Source: Hirundichthys speculiger (Eukaryota > Chordata > Actinopteri > Beloniformes > Exocoetidae). From it: DNA of 64,000 nucleotides. Location of the stretch: the NCBI GenBank assembly GCA_018398805.1, contig JAGFBZ010000860.1, positions 849,501-913,500 of the forward strand, read 5' to 3'. Both the position numbers and the translations under genes were made by a program. This document shows, one piece after another, positions 21,986 to 32,273 of this stretch. How positions within the stretch are numbered: the stretch's first letter is position 1; each line of letters begins with the position of its first letter. The notes under the pieces were generated by a model. That model had not been told where the DNA came from. It ran no database searches and saw only the letters and a list, made by a program, of their open reading frames with translations.

Positions 21986-22222
21986 TGTGTTTGAGTTGTG
22001 ATGAGTGAAATTAATTGATTCGTGCACACTTTTTAATTAACACATGTTAATCTTTGGGTTTCGGGTAAAATATCAAGTGTTTTCAAGTCAACAGGCTCAA
22101 GTCCAAGTGAAGTCACAGGTCACTGGTGTAACAGTCCAAGTCAAGTTGCAAAACTTTTTAAATTTTGTGGAGTCTAAAGTCATCAAAAACTAACTCAAGT
22201 CTGACTCAAGTCTAAACCTCTG
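21541..22222. mobile_element. hAT-like MITE with AAGTC words and internal (GA)n
   Basis: The ends CAGAGGTGGGATCAAGTC and (reverse-complemented) CAGAGGTTTAGACTTGAGTC share the CAGAGGT start. AAGTC/GACTT words fill both subterminal regions (21550-21625 and 22080-22215). Flanks CTAAGGAG and TTAAGGTC share only TAAGG, so the TSD is weak. The CAGAGGTG terminus and 682-bp size fit hAT MITEs that I recall from teleosts. Confidence 0.65.
21922..21981. repeat. (GA)n microsatellite, about 30 units
   Basis: An uninterrupted GA dinucleotide run inside the hAT-like MITE. It is probably polymorphic in length. Confidence 0.95.
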
Positions 22223-22784
22223 TTAAGGTCCGTGTCCTTAAAGCAGCACAAAGGACTGTTTTAAGTGAGAGAAGATACGCAGCAGACTGGGAGGTAAACC
22301 TGCAACTGCTACAGGAGGACGGCTGCCTCTGCTCAACCAACAGAGCCACCTGGTGGGCCACACAGGACACTTGGACTTAGTTAAAATATTAGTTTTATTT
22401 TCAATCAAATGCATGTTTGATTAGCTCTAGAAACTACCATTAAACTCTCTCTCATCTGTACAAATAGCAACAACTGGTCAAAGTAGGTTTGGATTCCCAT
22501 CCTGCTCGTGTCCTGCAACAATGTGCACACGATGTCACAAGAGAAGAATGATTAATCTTTTTTACAGAGGTAAATTAGATTCATTTAGAGATGCTAGAGA
22601 TGTCAATTGAGAGGGGATTAGGAGATTCAAAAAAATCGATGACAAAAGAGAAAATTAGTGATGAACAAGAAACCAGACAGGAGTACATATTCGACTGTAG
22701 CAAAAGTGACTTAAAGCAGAACAAATAACTTTGGTTCACATTAAAATATCAGTTTCAATTTCTTTTGCTTACATTTATGAAGTC
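22223..22784. other. No recognisable feature
   Basis: Intervening sequence without repeat family, coding signal or structure that I could identify. Confidence 0.45.
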
Positions 22785-22785
22785 C

Positions 22786-23192
22786 AGTATACCCTTATTA
22801 TTCACGGGGGTTACGTTCCTTCGTCCACCGGGGAATCCCAAAAATCTGCGAATGATTGATGCAGTTTTAAAAGGCCTATGTATGATATTATAGACACTAA
22901 AGTATGCTTCCCAAACTCATTCTAAAGACATTCTTACTTATTGAAACCAAATTACGTACTCTCTTTTCTAATATTTTATTTTATATTAACTGACATTGTG
23001 ATTTTAAAACAATTTACCAGTTAGCAGAAAAACACTTACACTTACCCTAATAAATGGCCTAAGAAATTCACGAAACTGTCGGGGCTACCACAAATTCAAA
23101 CACATAATAAAAAAAAAAAACCTTTGAGAGTAAAATCTGCGGGTATGCGGGACCGCGAACGGTGAACCGCAAATGGGCGAGGATGTGCCGTA
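22786..23192. mobile_element. Tigger/pogo-like MITE, about 400 bp
   Basis: Left end CAGTATACCCTTATTATTCACGG then GGGTTACGTTCC; right end GGACCGCGAACGGTGAACCGC then AAATGGGCGAGG...CCGTA. The paired GGGTTACGTTCC and GTGAACCGCRAAT words resemble the ends of pogo/Tigger-type mariner MITEs. TA follows the right end. No transposase. Confidence 0.55.
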
Positions 23193-23281
23193 TTAGCTAG
23201 CACTGATCATCCGTGTCTGCTAACTGCAAAAACCAGAAAAAGGAAGTTCCTGTTCCATCCCCAGTCTGAAACAACGACGTG

Positions 23282-23400
23282 TCAGTTACGGTACCATCTC
23301 ACACATCAACGTAGATGAAGCTAGTTCCAGTAGAGCTAGCTTCAGTTACGGTACCATCTCACACATCAACGTAGATAAAGCTAGCTCCAGTAGAGCTACA
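23282..23400. repeat. Two-copy tandem duplication, about 60 bp unit
   Basis: Two adjacent units share CAGTTACGGTACCATCTCAC and ACATCAACGTAGATRAAGCTAG followed by CCAGTAGAGCTA. They differ at a few bases only, so the duplication is fairly recent. Confidence 0.9.
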
Positions 23401-24740
23401 GAGGACATCACGACAGAGCCCAGTGAGATGCTCAAGAAAGTACTGATGGAAGAGAATGACTGAAGAAGAACCCAACCAGAAGTCAATTAGACATCCATAC
23501 GGGGAGTTCCTCTAACCTCCATGCCTCTACGAGGACTCCATGATCTAAAAATGGTAAGTACGCACATCGTTGCAAGAAACAGGCAGGATGGTGAATCCAA
23601 ACCTACTTTGAGTCGTTTCTGACAGTAGTACGGACGAGAGAGAGTTAAATGATGCTTTCTAAACTTACATTTACTTACTTTTACAAATACATTTGAAGTA
23701 ATCTGAACCAGTTGGTCAGGTGGGTGGGATGCATAAAGGTAGGATCCACAGGGACCAAAACTTTCCAGGCAGAACACTGTAACAAAGTGATGAATGTTAT
23801 TTATTTAGAGGTTAGCCTTTAAAACTCCGGTACAATTAATGAAGACAAATGTGTAACGTGCACTAAAAGTACAAGAGGAACTGTTGCTGGAGTGAACATT
23901 TTATCTTGGTCTCTTTTGAGAGGCTAAACTCTATTTCTTTGCCAAACAGATGACGATGGTTGGAACTTTTTTACCTGCACCAGCCAATCAGATCACAGCC
24001 TTTTCCCTTATAATGTTTAAATCAAAATCAGTTTAAAAAAAAATTCCCAAAGTTTTCTAAGTGTATGTTCAGCGATTTGCTGTTTAGAGACTTCTGGTGA
24101 ATTCACTCATATTCCAAGGATTAATTTAGATCAAGTTTTGTTTTTGCTATATTCCCCTCCACAGTCATAGATCGGTAGAGAAGATATGCCGGCGTTACGA
24201 TCCCCAGCCCTGAACCCCCCCCCCAGGTTCCACAGTGATAAGAAGCTCTGTCGGAGAATCTAGGTGAAAGGTTAATGAGAAAATATTTCAGTGTGCATTG
24301 ATGTTTAATAAAGCGCTATGTATTTATGGATCAAAGGCGCTAACATCCAGCAGCAGCAAACTCAGTTTAACCTGGATGTCTTTGGTTCGGGAACTTCTGT
24401 AATGCGCCTGAATTGAACAGTTTAAATTTTTAGTCCAGCTCAGTTAATCTGCAAAAATAAAAATAAAAATATTCCAACAGCAAGGTTTTAAACTTTACTC
24501 AGTATTTGATGCGTCAGCTGTCATCAGGATGGTTAGCAGCTGCCTCGGTCAATAAACAAATGCTAAAGAGCAGACAATTACTTTAAAAGCCTTGAGACAA
24601 GAGAAGACCTGGATCCAGTTATGATCCTGGAAGAATCACTGCGTGGTCACAGATCAGCAGCAGCGTTCATGGGAGTCGTTACCTCCTCAAACTGCAACGG
24701 TTTACAAATGCAGACAACAGTTTACAGTCTTGGGGCTTCT
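23401..24740. other. No recognisable feature
   Basis: Short open frames only (for example 23487-23777 on minus). A CCCCCCCCCC tract lies near 24217-24226. No repeat family identified. It may be single-copy intronic DNA. Confidence 0.4.
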
Positions 24741-24749
24741 ATTATTATT

Positions 24750-25590
24750 ATTAGAGTGGTTTCGTGTTCATGCTTTGTTGGGTGTTGGTCCTGGTTTGTA
24801 TGTTCTTTGCTTTCATGCTCCTAGTTTGTGTTTCATTTCCAGTTTTATTACCTCCGCCAAGAAGGTTATGTTTTTGCCGGTGTTTATCTGTCTGTTTGTC
24901 TGTGTACAAGATGACTCAAAAAGTTATGGATGGATTTTGATGAAATTTTCAGGAGTTGTCAGAAATGTGAAAATTAACTGATTTCATTTTGGGTGTGATC
25001 CGGAAGAAATCCTGGATTCTGGATCACTTTCAATTTTTCGATAACATTGCAGTCAATGGGGCCAAAAATGTTGTTTCTCAATATCTCGTTAATTATTGCC
25101 CAAAACTCATGAAATTTGACTCAGGGATTGACAATGGGAACCTCTATCAAATTTCAAAGGCTGATCCAGCTTTGATCCAGAATGTGGATTTTATCGCAAT
25201 CTGTAAATCGCTGTATGGGAGAATTGTTGTGCTTGGCGGGGGTCTGCGCTCTGCTTTTCTAGTTTTGAAAATGGTTTGCTTCTGTGTGCGACTTCCTTTG
25301 TTCTGGTCTTTCTGAGTTGTCCCCAGGTGTGTCTTGTTCACCTCTGAGTGTGTGTCATTGTGTTTATAGTCTTGTCTCTCCTTCCTCCCCTGCTAGTCCA
25401 TTTGTTGTGCTTCTCCGTATCACTTGTTTTCCAAATTCCTTGGTTCTTTTTGGACTATCCTGCTGCAGCAGTTTTGTTTTTTTAAATAAAAACCTTGTTT
25501 TATTGCCTTCCTGGCCTCCTGCATTTGGCTTCTCCACATATTGTCCCTGAAACAACCAGTTAATCTCAGTACCCGCCAACCATTTGTTGC
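24750..25590 (+). mobile_element. Possible LTR or LINE 3' remnant split by family B repeat
   Basis: T/G-rich sequence at 24755-24845 and 25268-25590 resembles the LTRs at 37158-37584 and 48546-48983 in style: CAGGTGTGTCTTG, CTTGTCTCTCC, TTTTTAAATAAAAACC with a polyadenylation-like AATAAA, and CTTCCTGGCCTCCTGC. No TG...CA ends or TSD were established, so this is tentative. The family B repeat sits in its middle. Confidence 0.35.
24848..25266 (+). mobile_element. CCTCCGCCAAG-ended repeat (family B, copy 2)
   Basis: From TTACCTCCGCCAAGAAGG to CTTGGCGGGGGTCTGCGCTC and a CTTTTCTAG end. It is highly similar to 18613-19047 throughout, including AAATCCTGGATTCTGGATC and TTGACTCAGGGATTGA. CCTCCGCCAAG and CTTGGCGGGGG form an imperfect inverted repeat near the ends. 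Confidence 0.7.
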
Positions 25591-27480
25591 ACTCAGTCGC
25601 ATACAAGCAGACATGTTGGTGATCAGGAGCCTGTAATTTTCACAGGTACAGTTTATTTCTCGTAACGACGAGTTCATAACGAGCATGAGCCTGTCACACA
25701 AGCAGCTGAAACACATGAGATGTGCTCAGATAAAAAAGATTATTAGTCAGGACCTACCTTTGATAAACTCCTCTACGAGTTAACTCTTCAAGCTAACTAT
25801 TGGTTTAGCTAACTGACATTTCAGTGAAAAAAATAAATCCCAACAAGTAGCTTTATAACATTCGTCAAAAAACCTTATTAACCAGGACTTACCTACTAGC
25901 CAGCTGTCACCTCAGCCTACGGTTTACTGCACAAGCGTCCTATAAATATCCGTTCTCTGTGCAGGATTAGACGTATGCATGCTGTCGGTACGTACGCATC
26001 GTTTATGCATCTGGCCTCTGATATGTTGCAGAGATCTAAGGGCTCGGTAGCATCCTGAAAATAAGACTATTATAGAGCAGAGAATAATAAAGCCTTGGTA
26101 GATACTGTAGGAATAACAGAATAAATATATTCAAATGGACGGGATGTTTAAGCAGTGAGTAATTACCAAGTAAAGGAGCCTAATGGCCTGTCAGTTTCTC
26201 TCAAAGCTGTCATCCAAAAACATTTTTTTTTTAGGCGACTAAAGTTTTCCAGGCACAATCACCCACTGAACCAGCATCGCTACAAGAATGAGCGATGATG
26301 CAAAAACAGCTGGATAATGATCTATCAGCATCATCTATCAGCCTGTTACCTGGTTCTTTGATGAAGATATAATTACATCCCGTCATTTCATAATCAGACT
26401 CTTTTTTTTTTTAACAATTTAAAAATAGCTTCGGTGTCTTCCGTTTGACCCTGCTGCCTTTTTTTTGTTAGTCCTGTTGAAAGAAATTAGATGTGACTAA
26501 CTGTTTAACTGTAAAAAGCAGCAGAGACAGGCTTTTTGTGTCAGCTGGACCGTTTTATACACTAGTTGACTAATACTGCCCCCATGTCTGAGGAACACAG
26601 TCTGCAGCCATCCTTTCTTTTTCTTAATAACCTCACTAGTTACTACTTGCCAGCCAGTAACTCACATTCAACACATCTAAAGCGGTTGACGCGTAAACCC
26701 TCTGACTTGCTGCAGAAGGCAGAACATGAAACATATGCAGATAAAGCTTTGCAATTAATTAGAGTAATGAGTGCAAAATGTTCGGAGCCAGGCGCAGGGA
26801 TAATCAGTGGAGCATCTCAAGACCGGGCAGTAAATATGCTGAGTGAAATCTGAAGAGTGCTTATGCATGTTTCCCCCCTCTTCTTAATAGTTTAGCCTCA
26901 CAAGCTAATGACATTCAAAAACACAGCGAGCGATTCTCGCATACATCAAGTTTACGCTCCACGCTCCATCGGAGAGAGATGCTCGTTTGATTGGATGGAT
27001 ATTATTGGATCCCCGGACGCCACGGGCAGTATTTAAAGCTTGGTTAATCTCGGCAAGTTGAAGGGTAACACATCTCCATTTGCAGGGGGGCTGAACGCAC
27101 ACAAAACAGCCAGAAAGTCCTCTGAAACCGAGAGCCTCCGCTCCGATCTACGGTTTCAAAAACGACCGCTTTCCTGCTTCCCTTTCCGACCTCCGGGTAA
27201 AGTTTCCTGCCTGGCTTTGATGTCGCCTCCTCCGAGTCTCCCCGTACAGCTGACGGACAGGATCACAGGGCTCCGGCAGAGAAACTCTGCTGTTTTGACA
27301 CATTTCTTTGACGAGGTGAGAATAGCTGCGGAGGAAAAGACTGCCTCCCCTCTAAACATCCATTTACCCACCCAGCTCACATCCTGAGCGACAGCACCGT
27401 GTGGCGACACTTGTTTTACATGCGACGTGAAGAGTGAGCTCAGACAGGAGGTCACGTCAGCACGGCGTCCTGGACGGGGA
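25591..27480. other. Mostly unassigned; Harbinger-like end near 25925-26025
   Basis: CTGTGCAGGATTAGACGTATG and CGTACGCATCGTTTATGCATCTGGCC at 25962-26015 resemble the terminus noted at 8428. From 27000 the base composition becomes more GC-rich. The 115-codon plus frame at 27040-27387 overlaps a 99-codon minus frame, and neither shows a domain. TATTTAAA at 27031 is TATA-like but unsupported. Confidence 0.35.
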
Positions 27481-27487
27481 CGCCAGT

Positions 27488-28135
27488 TAGTGCATTTACA
27501 TGGGAAGTTTATTTCCTCTTTAATTTAGAATTAAAATTCAATCCGATTTAAAATGAATAAAAATGACCATGTAAACACCTAATTCCAAATTAAAATGTCC
27601 ATTCCGAATTAAACTTAATTCCAAAGTAAGTGGCTGGTTTATTCTGATTTTAAATCCGAATAGAATAATTCCGCGGTCATGTAACACTCATTCAGCTTTA
27701 AATGAACTCCAGTCTTTCTGTACATGCTCGTTCTCTTGCCCGTCTGTCGCGATGACGCTTATATTCTACGCTGGGCTTGTTTTCGAAAGAAATCATTGAC
27801 ATGATGTTGTCGTGCTGCTGCTTCAAAAATGAAATCAAAAGAAATCCAAAAAGGATGCTAACAATGTAGTCCGCCATGTTGTTGCTAATCGAATAAGTTT
27901 GTTTTCTTCCGGTAGATGTAAATACGTAAAGACGTCCGCCCCCCCCATCCAATCAGAACCCTTCCCAACCCCCAGACCTTAAGTGGAATTAGATAAAGCT
28001 GATCAAACGTGTTTTCCTTGTAAAGCCTCAATTTGGAATTACTATTTCCATGTAAACTCGAAGGAAAATAGTTTAATTCGGAATTATTTAATTCGGAAAT
28101 ATTAATTCCGAATTAAAAAACATCATGTAACCGTG
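27488..28135. mobile_element. MITE with TTACATG ends and AATTCCGAATTAA words
   Basis: The left end TAGTGCATTTACATGGGAAG pairs with the right end, reverse-complemented, CACGGTTACATGATG. GCCAGT flanks both ends (27482-27487 and 28136-28141), a possible 6-bp TSD. Both halves are packed with AATTCCGAATTAA/TTAATTCGGAATT words in inverse arrangement. There is no coding capacity. Superfamily uncertain. Confidence 0.55.
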
Positions 28136-28224
28136 GCCAGTGTGCCACAGGAGCATCGTGGGTTGGAAATGATGAAACATCTTGTCCAGGAGCCCCAGAA
28201 GCTGCTGTCAGTGCACCCCCAGAG

Positions 28225-28666
28225 TAGGGCTGCAGCGATACACTAATCTCGCGATATGATACGATACGATACACGATATATTGACGATACGGTATATATC
28301 AGTATTCATCTTGCAATACAGTTACATAATTTTCCAGAAGATCTTAAAGGGACAAAGTGATTTTGGTGACATCTTGTGAGTGTTCCAATGACTTTGTTTG
28401 AATTAATTGAACTGAAAGCATCAATTACACATTATATGGCTGACAGGCAGCTTGCAAATGCTGGACAAAATGAATAAAAGATTTGTTGAGAAAAATAGTT
28501 TCGTTTATTTAAACAGTGCAAATTGTTGCTTGCAAGTTTTTAAAGGTAGGACACGGAGGTTTTGAAAGAAGCTTAAAATATCAATACCCGCGGCTGAAAA
28601 ATCAATACTCTCTGGGGAAACAAATATCGATATATATCGCAGAATCAATAAAATCGCTCAGCTCTA
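28225..28666 (-). mobile_element. hAT MITE (family D, copy 2), perfect 8-bp TSD
   Basis: It starts TAGGGCTGCAGCGATACAC and ends AAAATCGCTCAGCTCTA. Perfect CCCCAGAG repeats flank it at 28217-28224 and 28667-28674. It is 442 bp and inverted relative to the copy at 13813-14220; the two share CATCTTGTGAGTGTTCCAAT and its complement. Non-coding. Confidence 0.92.
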
Positions 28667-28966
28667 CCCCAGAGCGGCTGAAACGAAAGATGCAGCAGAG
28701 AAATGCATCACCGTCATCACATAGGTTACAGATGTTGCAAATACAAATCCCCGTGTCTGTACGTCCTGTGTCCTGCAGGCATCAGCTCTGCAGGAATGTT
28801 CCTGCTCTTCCTCTGTGGATGATGTTGCAGATAATATAACAGGAGTTGCAGAGCAGTAAAATAAAAATTATCTGTGCCACATATGAATCTGACAAGTTGA
28901 GAACAGCAGTGACACAGAAAATGACCTGCCAGAGCTGGCATGTGCAAAATGAAGCGTGTGGAGGAT

Positions 28967-28986
28967 GTGTGTGTGTGTGTGTGTGT
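28967..28986. repeat. (GT)n microsatellite
   Basis: A short GT run followed by a G-rich GAGGGAGGGGGGG tract at the edge of the CpG-rich region. A (CA)n run of about 20 bases lies at 29315-29334. Confidence 0.9.
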
Positions 28987-28989
28987 GAG

Positions 28990-30115
28990 GGAGGGGGGGG
29001 ACCCTGCGCCTGCACGCGCTCGTTGGTAATTCACTCACTGCTGGACTTGATGATGGACTCCTCTCTGAGCGCTTTAAGCTTCTGAGCACAAGCGCCGACA
29101 CCGGGCTGCCCCTCCACGGCGCACCGCCCGGGCAGCACGAGTCACCTGCAGAGGCAGGTGCACAAGCAGCGCACGCACGTGCACGCCCGCGCACCATTTA
29201 TACACACCGGCACCAACAGCTGGGCGCATATGCTCATAATCAAGTATGGAGAAAATCAAATATAGTAAGTAGAGAACATATGGCCAATCTGCCACGTCCA
29301 ATCATTTATCTCAGTCACACACACACACACACACAAGAAATCATTTTTTTCTTCTTTTCACGGCCACTCACAAATACAATTCAACAGAAAAGGACGCGCC
29401 AAAGACGTGAACCCCACCGACGCGAGGATGGAGCCGCGGCTGGAAACGGGTCGCGCGTTCCGCCGCGACCGTCTCCACATCCCCGCATCCATCCCGCACA
29501 AGTTCAACCGCTCTTATCCAAGAAGTGTCGATCAACTCACCGATGAGAGCCAGCTGCAAAAAGTACAGTCCGAGGAGGTCCATGATGGGGCGCGACATTA
29601 ATTCACACGGACGCAATCCCAGGCGGCGCGGGCGGGAATAAAAGCCCTTCTGTTGCAACTGGCACCGAAATTAACGCCAAAAGAATCTTTTTATTTCTCG
29701 GACGGTGACTGGCCACTTACGGTGACGCCGGAATCCACGGCACTGCATGGAGAGACACAAGCGGAGCAGAACATCACCTTTTCAGTCAAACTTTTTTTTT
29801 TTGGTCACAGACGCGAAACGCATTTACAGTTCCGAATAAATGAAGGACGACGCGGAGGAAGAAGGAAAAAAACACAGCTCGCTCCTTACGTGGAACAAAT
29901 GTGGCGCGTGTCGAGCATCGCTGACCGTTTCATCAGTCCGTCCTGAGCGACTGTTTCCTCTCCTGTCCGCCTCTCCCCCCCCTTCTTGCGCGCCGCGCGG
30001 AAACTGCGGATGGATCGCGGGCGCGTCGCTGTGCGCTCTCCGACCTCAGTCCTTGTGATGCTGCTGCGCTCTCAGGCGGGCCGGCCGGAGCTGCCACTGC
30101 CACAGCCCGGCTCGT
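28990..30115 (-). promoter_or_regulatory. CpG-rich region, probable promoter and 5' UTR of a host gene
   Basis: This is the one clearly CG-rich stretch of the window. CG dinucleotides are dense at 29090-29200, 29395-29480 and 29590-30100 (for example GGGCCGGCCGGAGC reversed near 30077 and GCGCGCCGCGCGG at 29990), in contrast to the AT-rich, CpG-poor flanks. It surrounds the minus-strand signal-peptide exon at 29541-29598. The likely transcription start is upstream on the minus strand, somewhere in 29650-30115; I see no clear TATA box. Unmethylated CpG-island promoters are usual for vertebrate neuronal and housekeeping genes. The exact start cannot be placed from sequence alone. Confidence 0.5.
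29541..29598 (-). CDS. Candidate first coding exon of a secreted or membrane protein (signal peptide)
   Basis: On the minus strand two in-frame ATGs (29596-29598 and 29581-29583) open a frame reading MSRPIMDLLGLYFLQLALI, then a split Gly codon at a consensus donor (CATCG|GTGAGT, GT at 29540-29539). The second ATG has the better Kozak context (A at -3, G at +4), giving MDLLGLYFLQLALI: a short hydrophobic core as in a signal peptide. A phase-1 intron directly after a signal peptide is common in extracellular-domain genes (Ig-domain and similar receptors). The exon sits inside the CpG-rich region. The rest of the gene would lie to the left or beyond the window, and I found no second exon. Gene identity unknown. 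A chance frame is possible, but the combination of start context, hydrophobic core, donor and CpG island favours a real exon. Confidence 0.5.
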
Positions 30116-31312
30116 TTAAAAATCCAATCTCGTCCAAAAGTTGAAATAGGACGAGTTAAATCGATGGCCTATTTCATAGCGCCATAAAATGGAAATAACA
30201 AACCTGAGCAGAATGGCGCATAGGCTGTAATGGGTGGGTAGAGCGCATCCGCGCCTCTCTGAAAGTAGGTTATTCCCCTCAGAAAGAGAAACTACCACAG
30301 TCAACTTTAACGAGAATCATTGATTTGGAGGCGGTTGGGGAAAATCTTTGAGGGTCCCTGAGGGAGCAGGAGGAGCAGAGCCGGATTCACTGCGTCTGCG
30401 CCCGTTAATGGCAAAAATGGAGAGACCATCCTGCAGTCAGCACGAGCTGTTTGAGCCTACCTGCTGGTCTCTTTTCAAAATAGGACCAGGAATAATCTAT
30501 TCTCATCTGGGTTTTGGGGCCAGAAATTTGATTGACACTCAATTTGCTCTATAAATATTTTCAGATATAACCTACTTTTTTTTTTTTTAATCAACAAGAA
30601 ACGTCCTTTTACATAAAGCTGCCAGAAGCTGCACTCCATAAATCAAAAGCAATATTCAAATTCTCACAACCAACAGCTGTTTTTTTTTTTTATTATTTAC
30701 TTTTTTTGGTCAAAGCTTGAATTATTTTTCAATCCGTTAAGCTCTCACAGCTGAGAAATTAATTTTTGAGCAGTTGCTCTGCTGGGAGTTGTTTTGCCTC
30801 CTCGAGCTAATTCTTGAAAATTTTACAGCATCACAGGGGCACTTTCATCTAAAACCTTGTTTGTGCAGGAAAAAAAAAAGAAAGGCAAACGCTCGTGGAG
30901 GCAGAAAGATCATCTCCTTTTTCAGTAATAAAAATAAAGCTGTAAAACCACGACTCTGCAAAGCTTTTTTTTTTTATTAATTGTCTTTATTCTGTAAAAC
31001 ACCCTGATGATGATGTTGTTTTAGCTTCTGATGAACTGAAAACACAAAGAGTGAAACTTCACTGGATGTGTCTGGTTTTAAATGCTTTTTAAATGTTCAG
31101 TGAAAGAAAAAAAAGAACAAGAATCTGAACTGATCTTCATCTCAGGTCAGTCAGTAAAATAGACAACCACAATCTGGTTAAACCGATAAACACAAACAAC
31201 TTATAGTGTCGCTGTTGAACACAGCTGTGAACCCAGAAATGAATTACTTCAACAAAAACTTACCGCAGTCAGCGTACCTGCATACCTGAGTTCAGTTAAT
31301 TAAATGTGTTCG
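30116..31312. other. No recognisable feature; probable upstream flank of the CpG region
   Basis: Composition falls back to AT-rich, with several T runs (about 30575-30588, 30680-30690, 30965-30975). No repeat family recognised and no convincing exon. It may hold distal regulatory sequence of the minus-strand gene. Confidence 0.4.
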
Positions 31313-31320
31313 GAGGTGTG

Positions 31321-32174
31321 CAGTGTTGCCAGGTGGGAAATGTAGGATTATCGTACCAGAGACTCAAAATTATCGTTTTCTTGAGGGAAATGATCGTACA
31401 CAACCAAAATAACCAGCCCCAATGATGCGCTGTAGTCAAATTTAATCACTCTAGTGCAGTGATTCCCAAAGTGTGGGCCGCTGCCCCCTGGTGGGCCGTC
31501 GCGGTACTGCAGATGGGCCGTGAGATGTCGTTGAAATTAAACAAATATCTTTTAAATCCTCAGTCTTTTAAAAATATGTTTTTATTTACTGTTAAATATT
31601 AACGACATGATTTAAAAACATTAAGAAGTAACAAAACAAACCAGTTAAGTGTTATACTACCGGCATCTTAACTTAATATGACAAGTGACATGTCACAAAC
31701 ATTTTGTGTTTGCGTTACCTTTAACAGCCTTAACATGAACCATATGCAATGCAATGCAGTGAAAAAACAGCTTTGTAGCTCTGCTGATCTGGCTAACGGC
31801 TAACGGCCAACAGCCACGGCAGCTGCCTGCGCTAGCTGCAGCTCTGTTCACTTGATGTTGCGATGTCGTTTGTCATCGGCAGGTGAACCAGGGGGTCCAA
31901 GGAGCATGTCTGCATGTCCGAGACATGTGGAGTGGCGGCTATTAAACTAAATATAGCCTAATAAAGCACGATTGGCTGAAAACACATCATATGGGAACAG
32001 ATGCCTTCACGGTTCACAAAAAAAAAACTCTCCAGCAGACAGTTGTGGCAGGCAATAATTTGAAATGGTCAAATTATCGTATATTTGGCCTTTTTTTGGA
32101 TTATTGATCGTACATCGTACAGGGGGCCAAATTATCGTACAAATACGATAACTATCGTACACCTGGCAACACTG
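31321..32174 (+). mobile_element. Intact hAT-type non-autonomous element, 854 bp
   Basis: Perfect 15-bp TIRs CAGTGTTGCCAGGTG/CACCTGGCAACACTG and a perfect 8-bp TSD GAGGTGTG (31313-31320 and 32175-32182) define the element to the base. ATCGTAC words recur in both subterminal regions. No transposase. It contains at about 31456-31520 a segment CAGTGATTCCCAAAGTGTGG then GCCGC, the end of another hAT (Charlie/Zaphod-like), probably an older captured or nested piece. It is the reference copy for the truncated relative at 1-1125. Confidence 0.95.
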
Positions 32175-32273
32175 GAGGTGTGGTTTAAAGTTCCGTTTTT
32201 TTTTTTTTCAAATGTGATCAATCTTGCAGTGCATAAAAGCATCTGCTGATGTTAACAGCGACACAGTTTGACA

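Noticed and set aside
27040..27387. 115-codon plus frame in moderately GC-rich DNA as a host exon
   Set aside because: No domain and no paired splice signals; a minus-strand frame of similar length overlaps it, so neither stands out.
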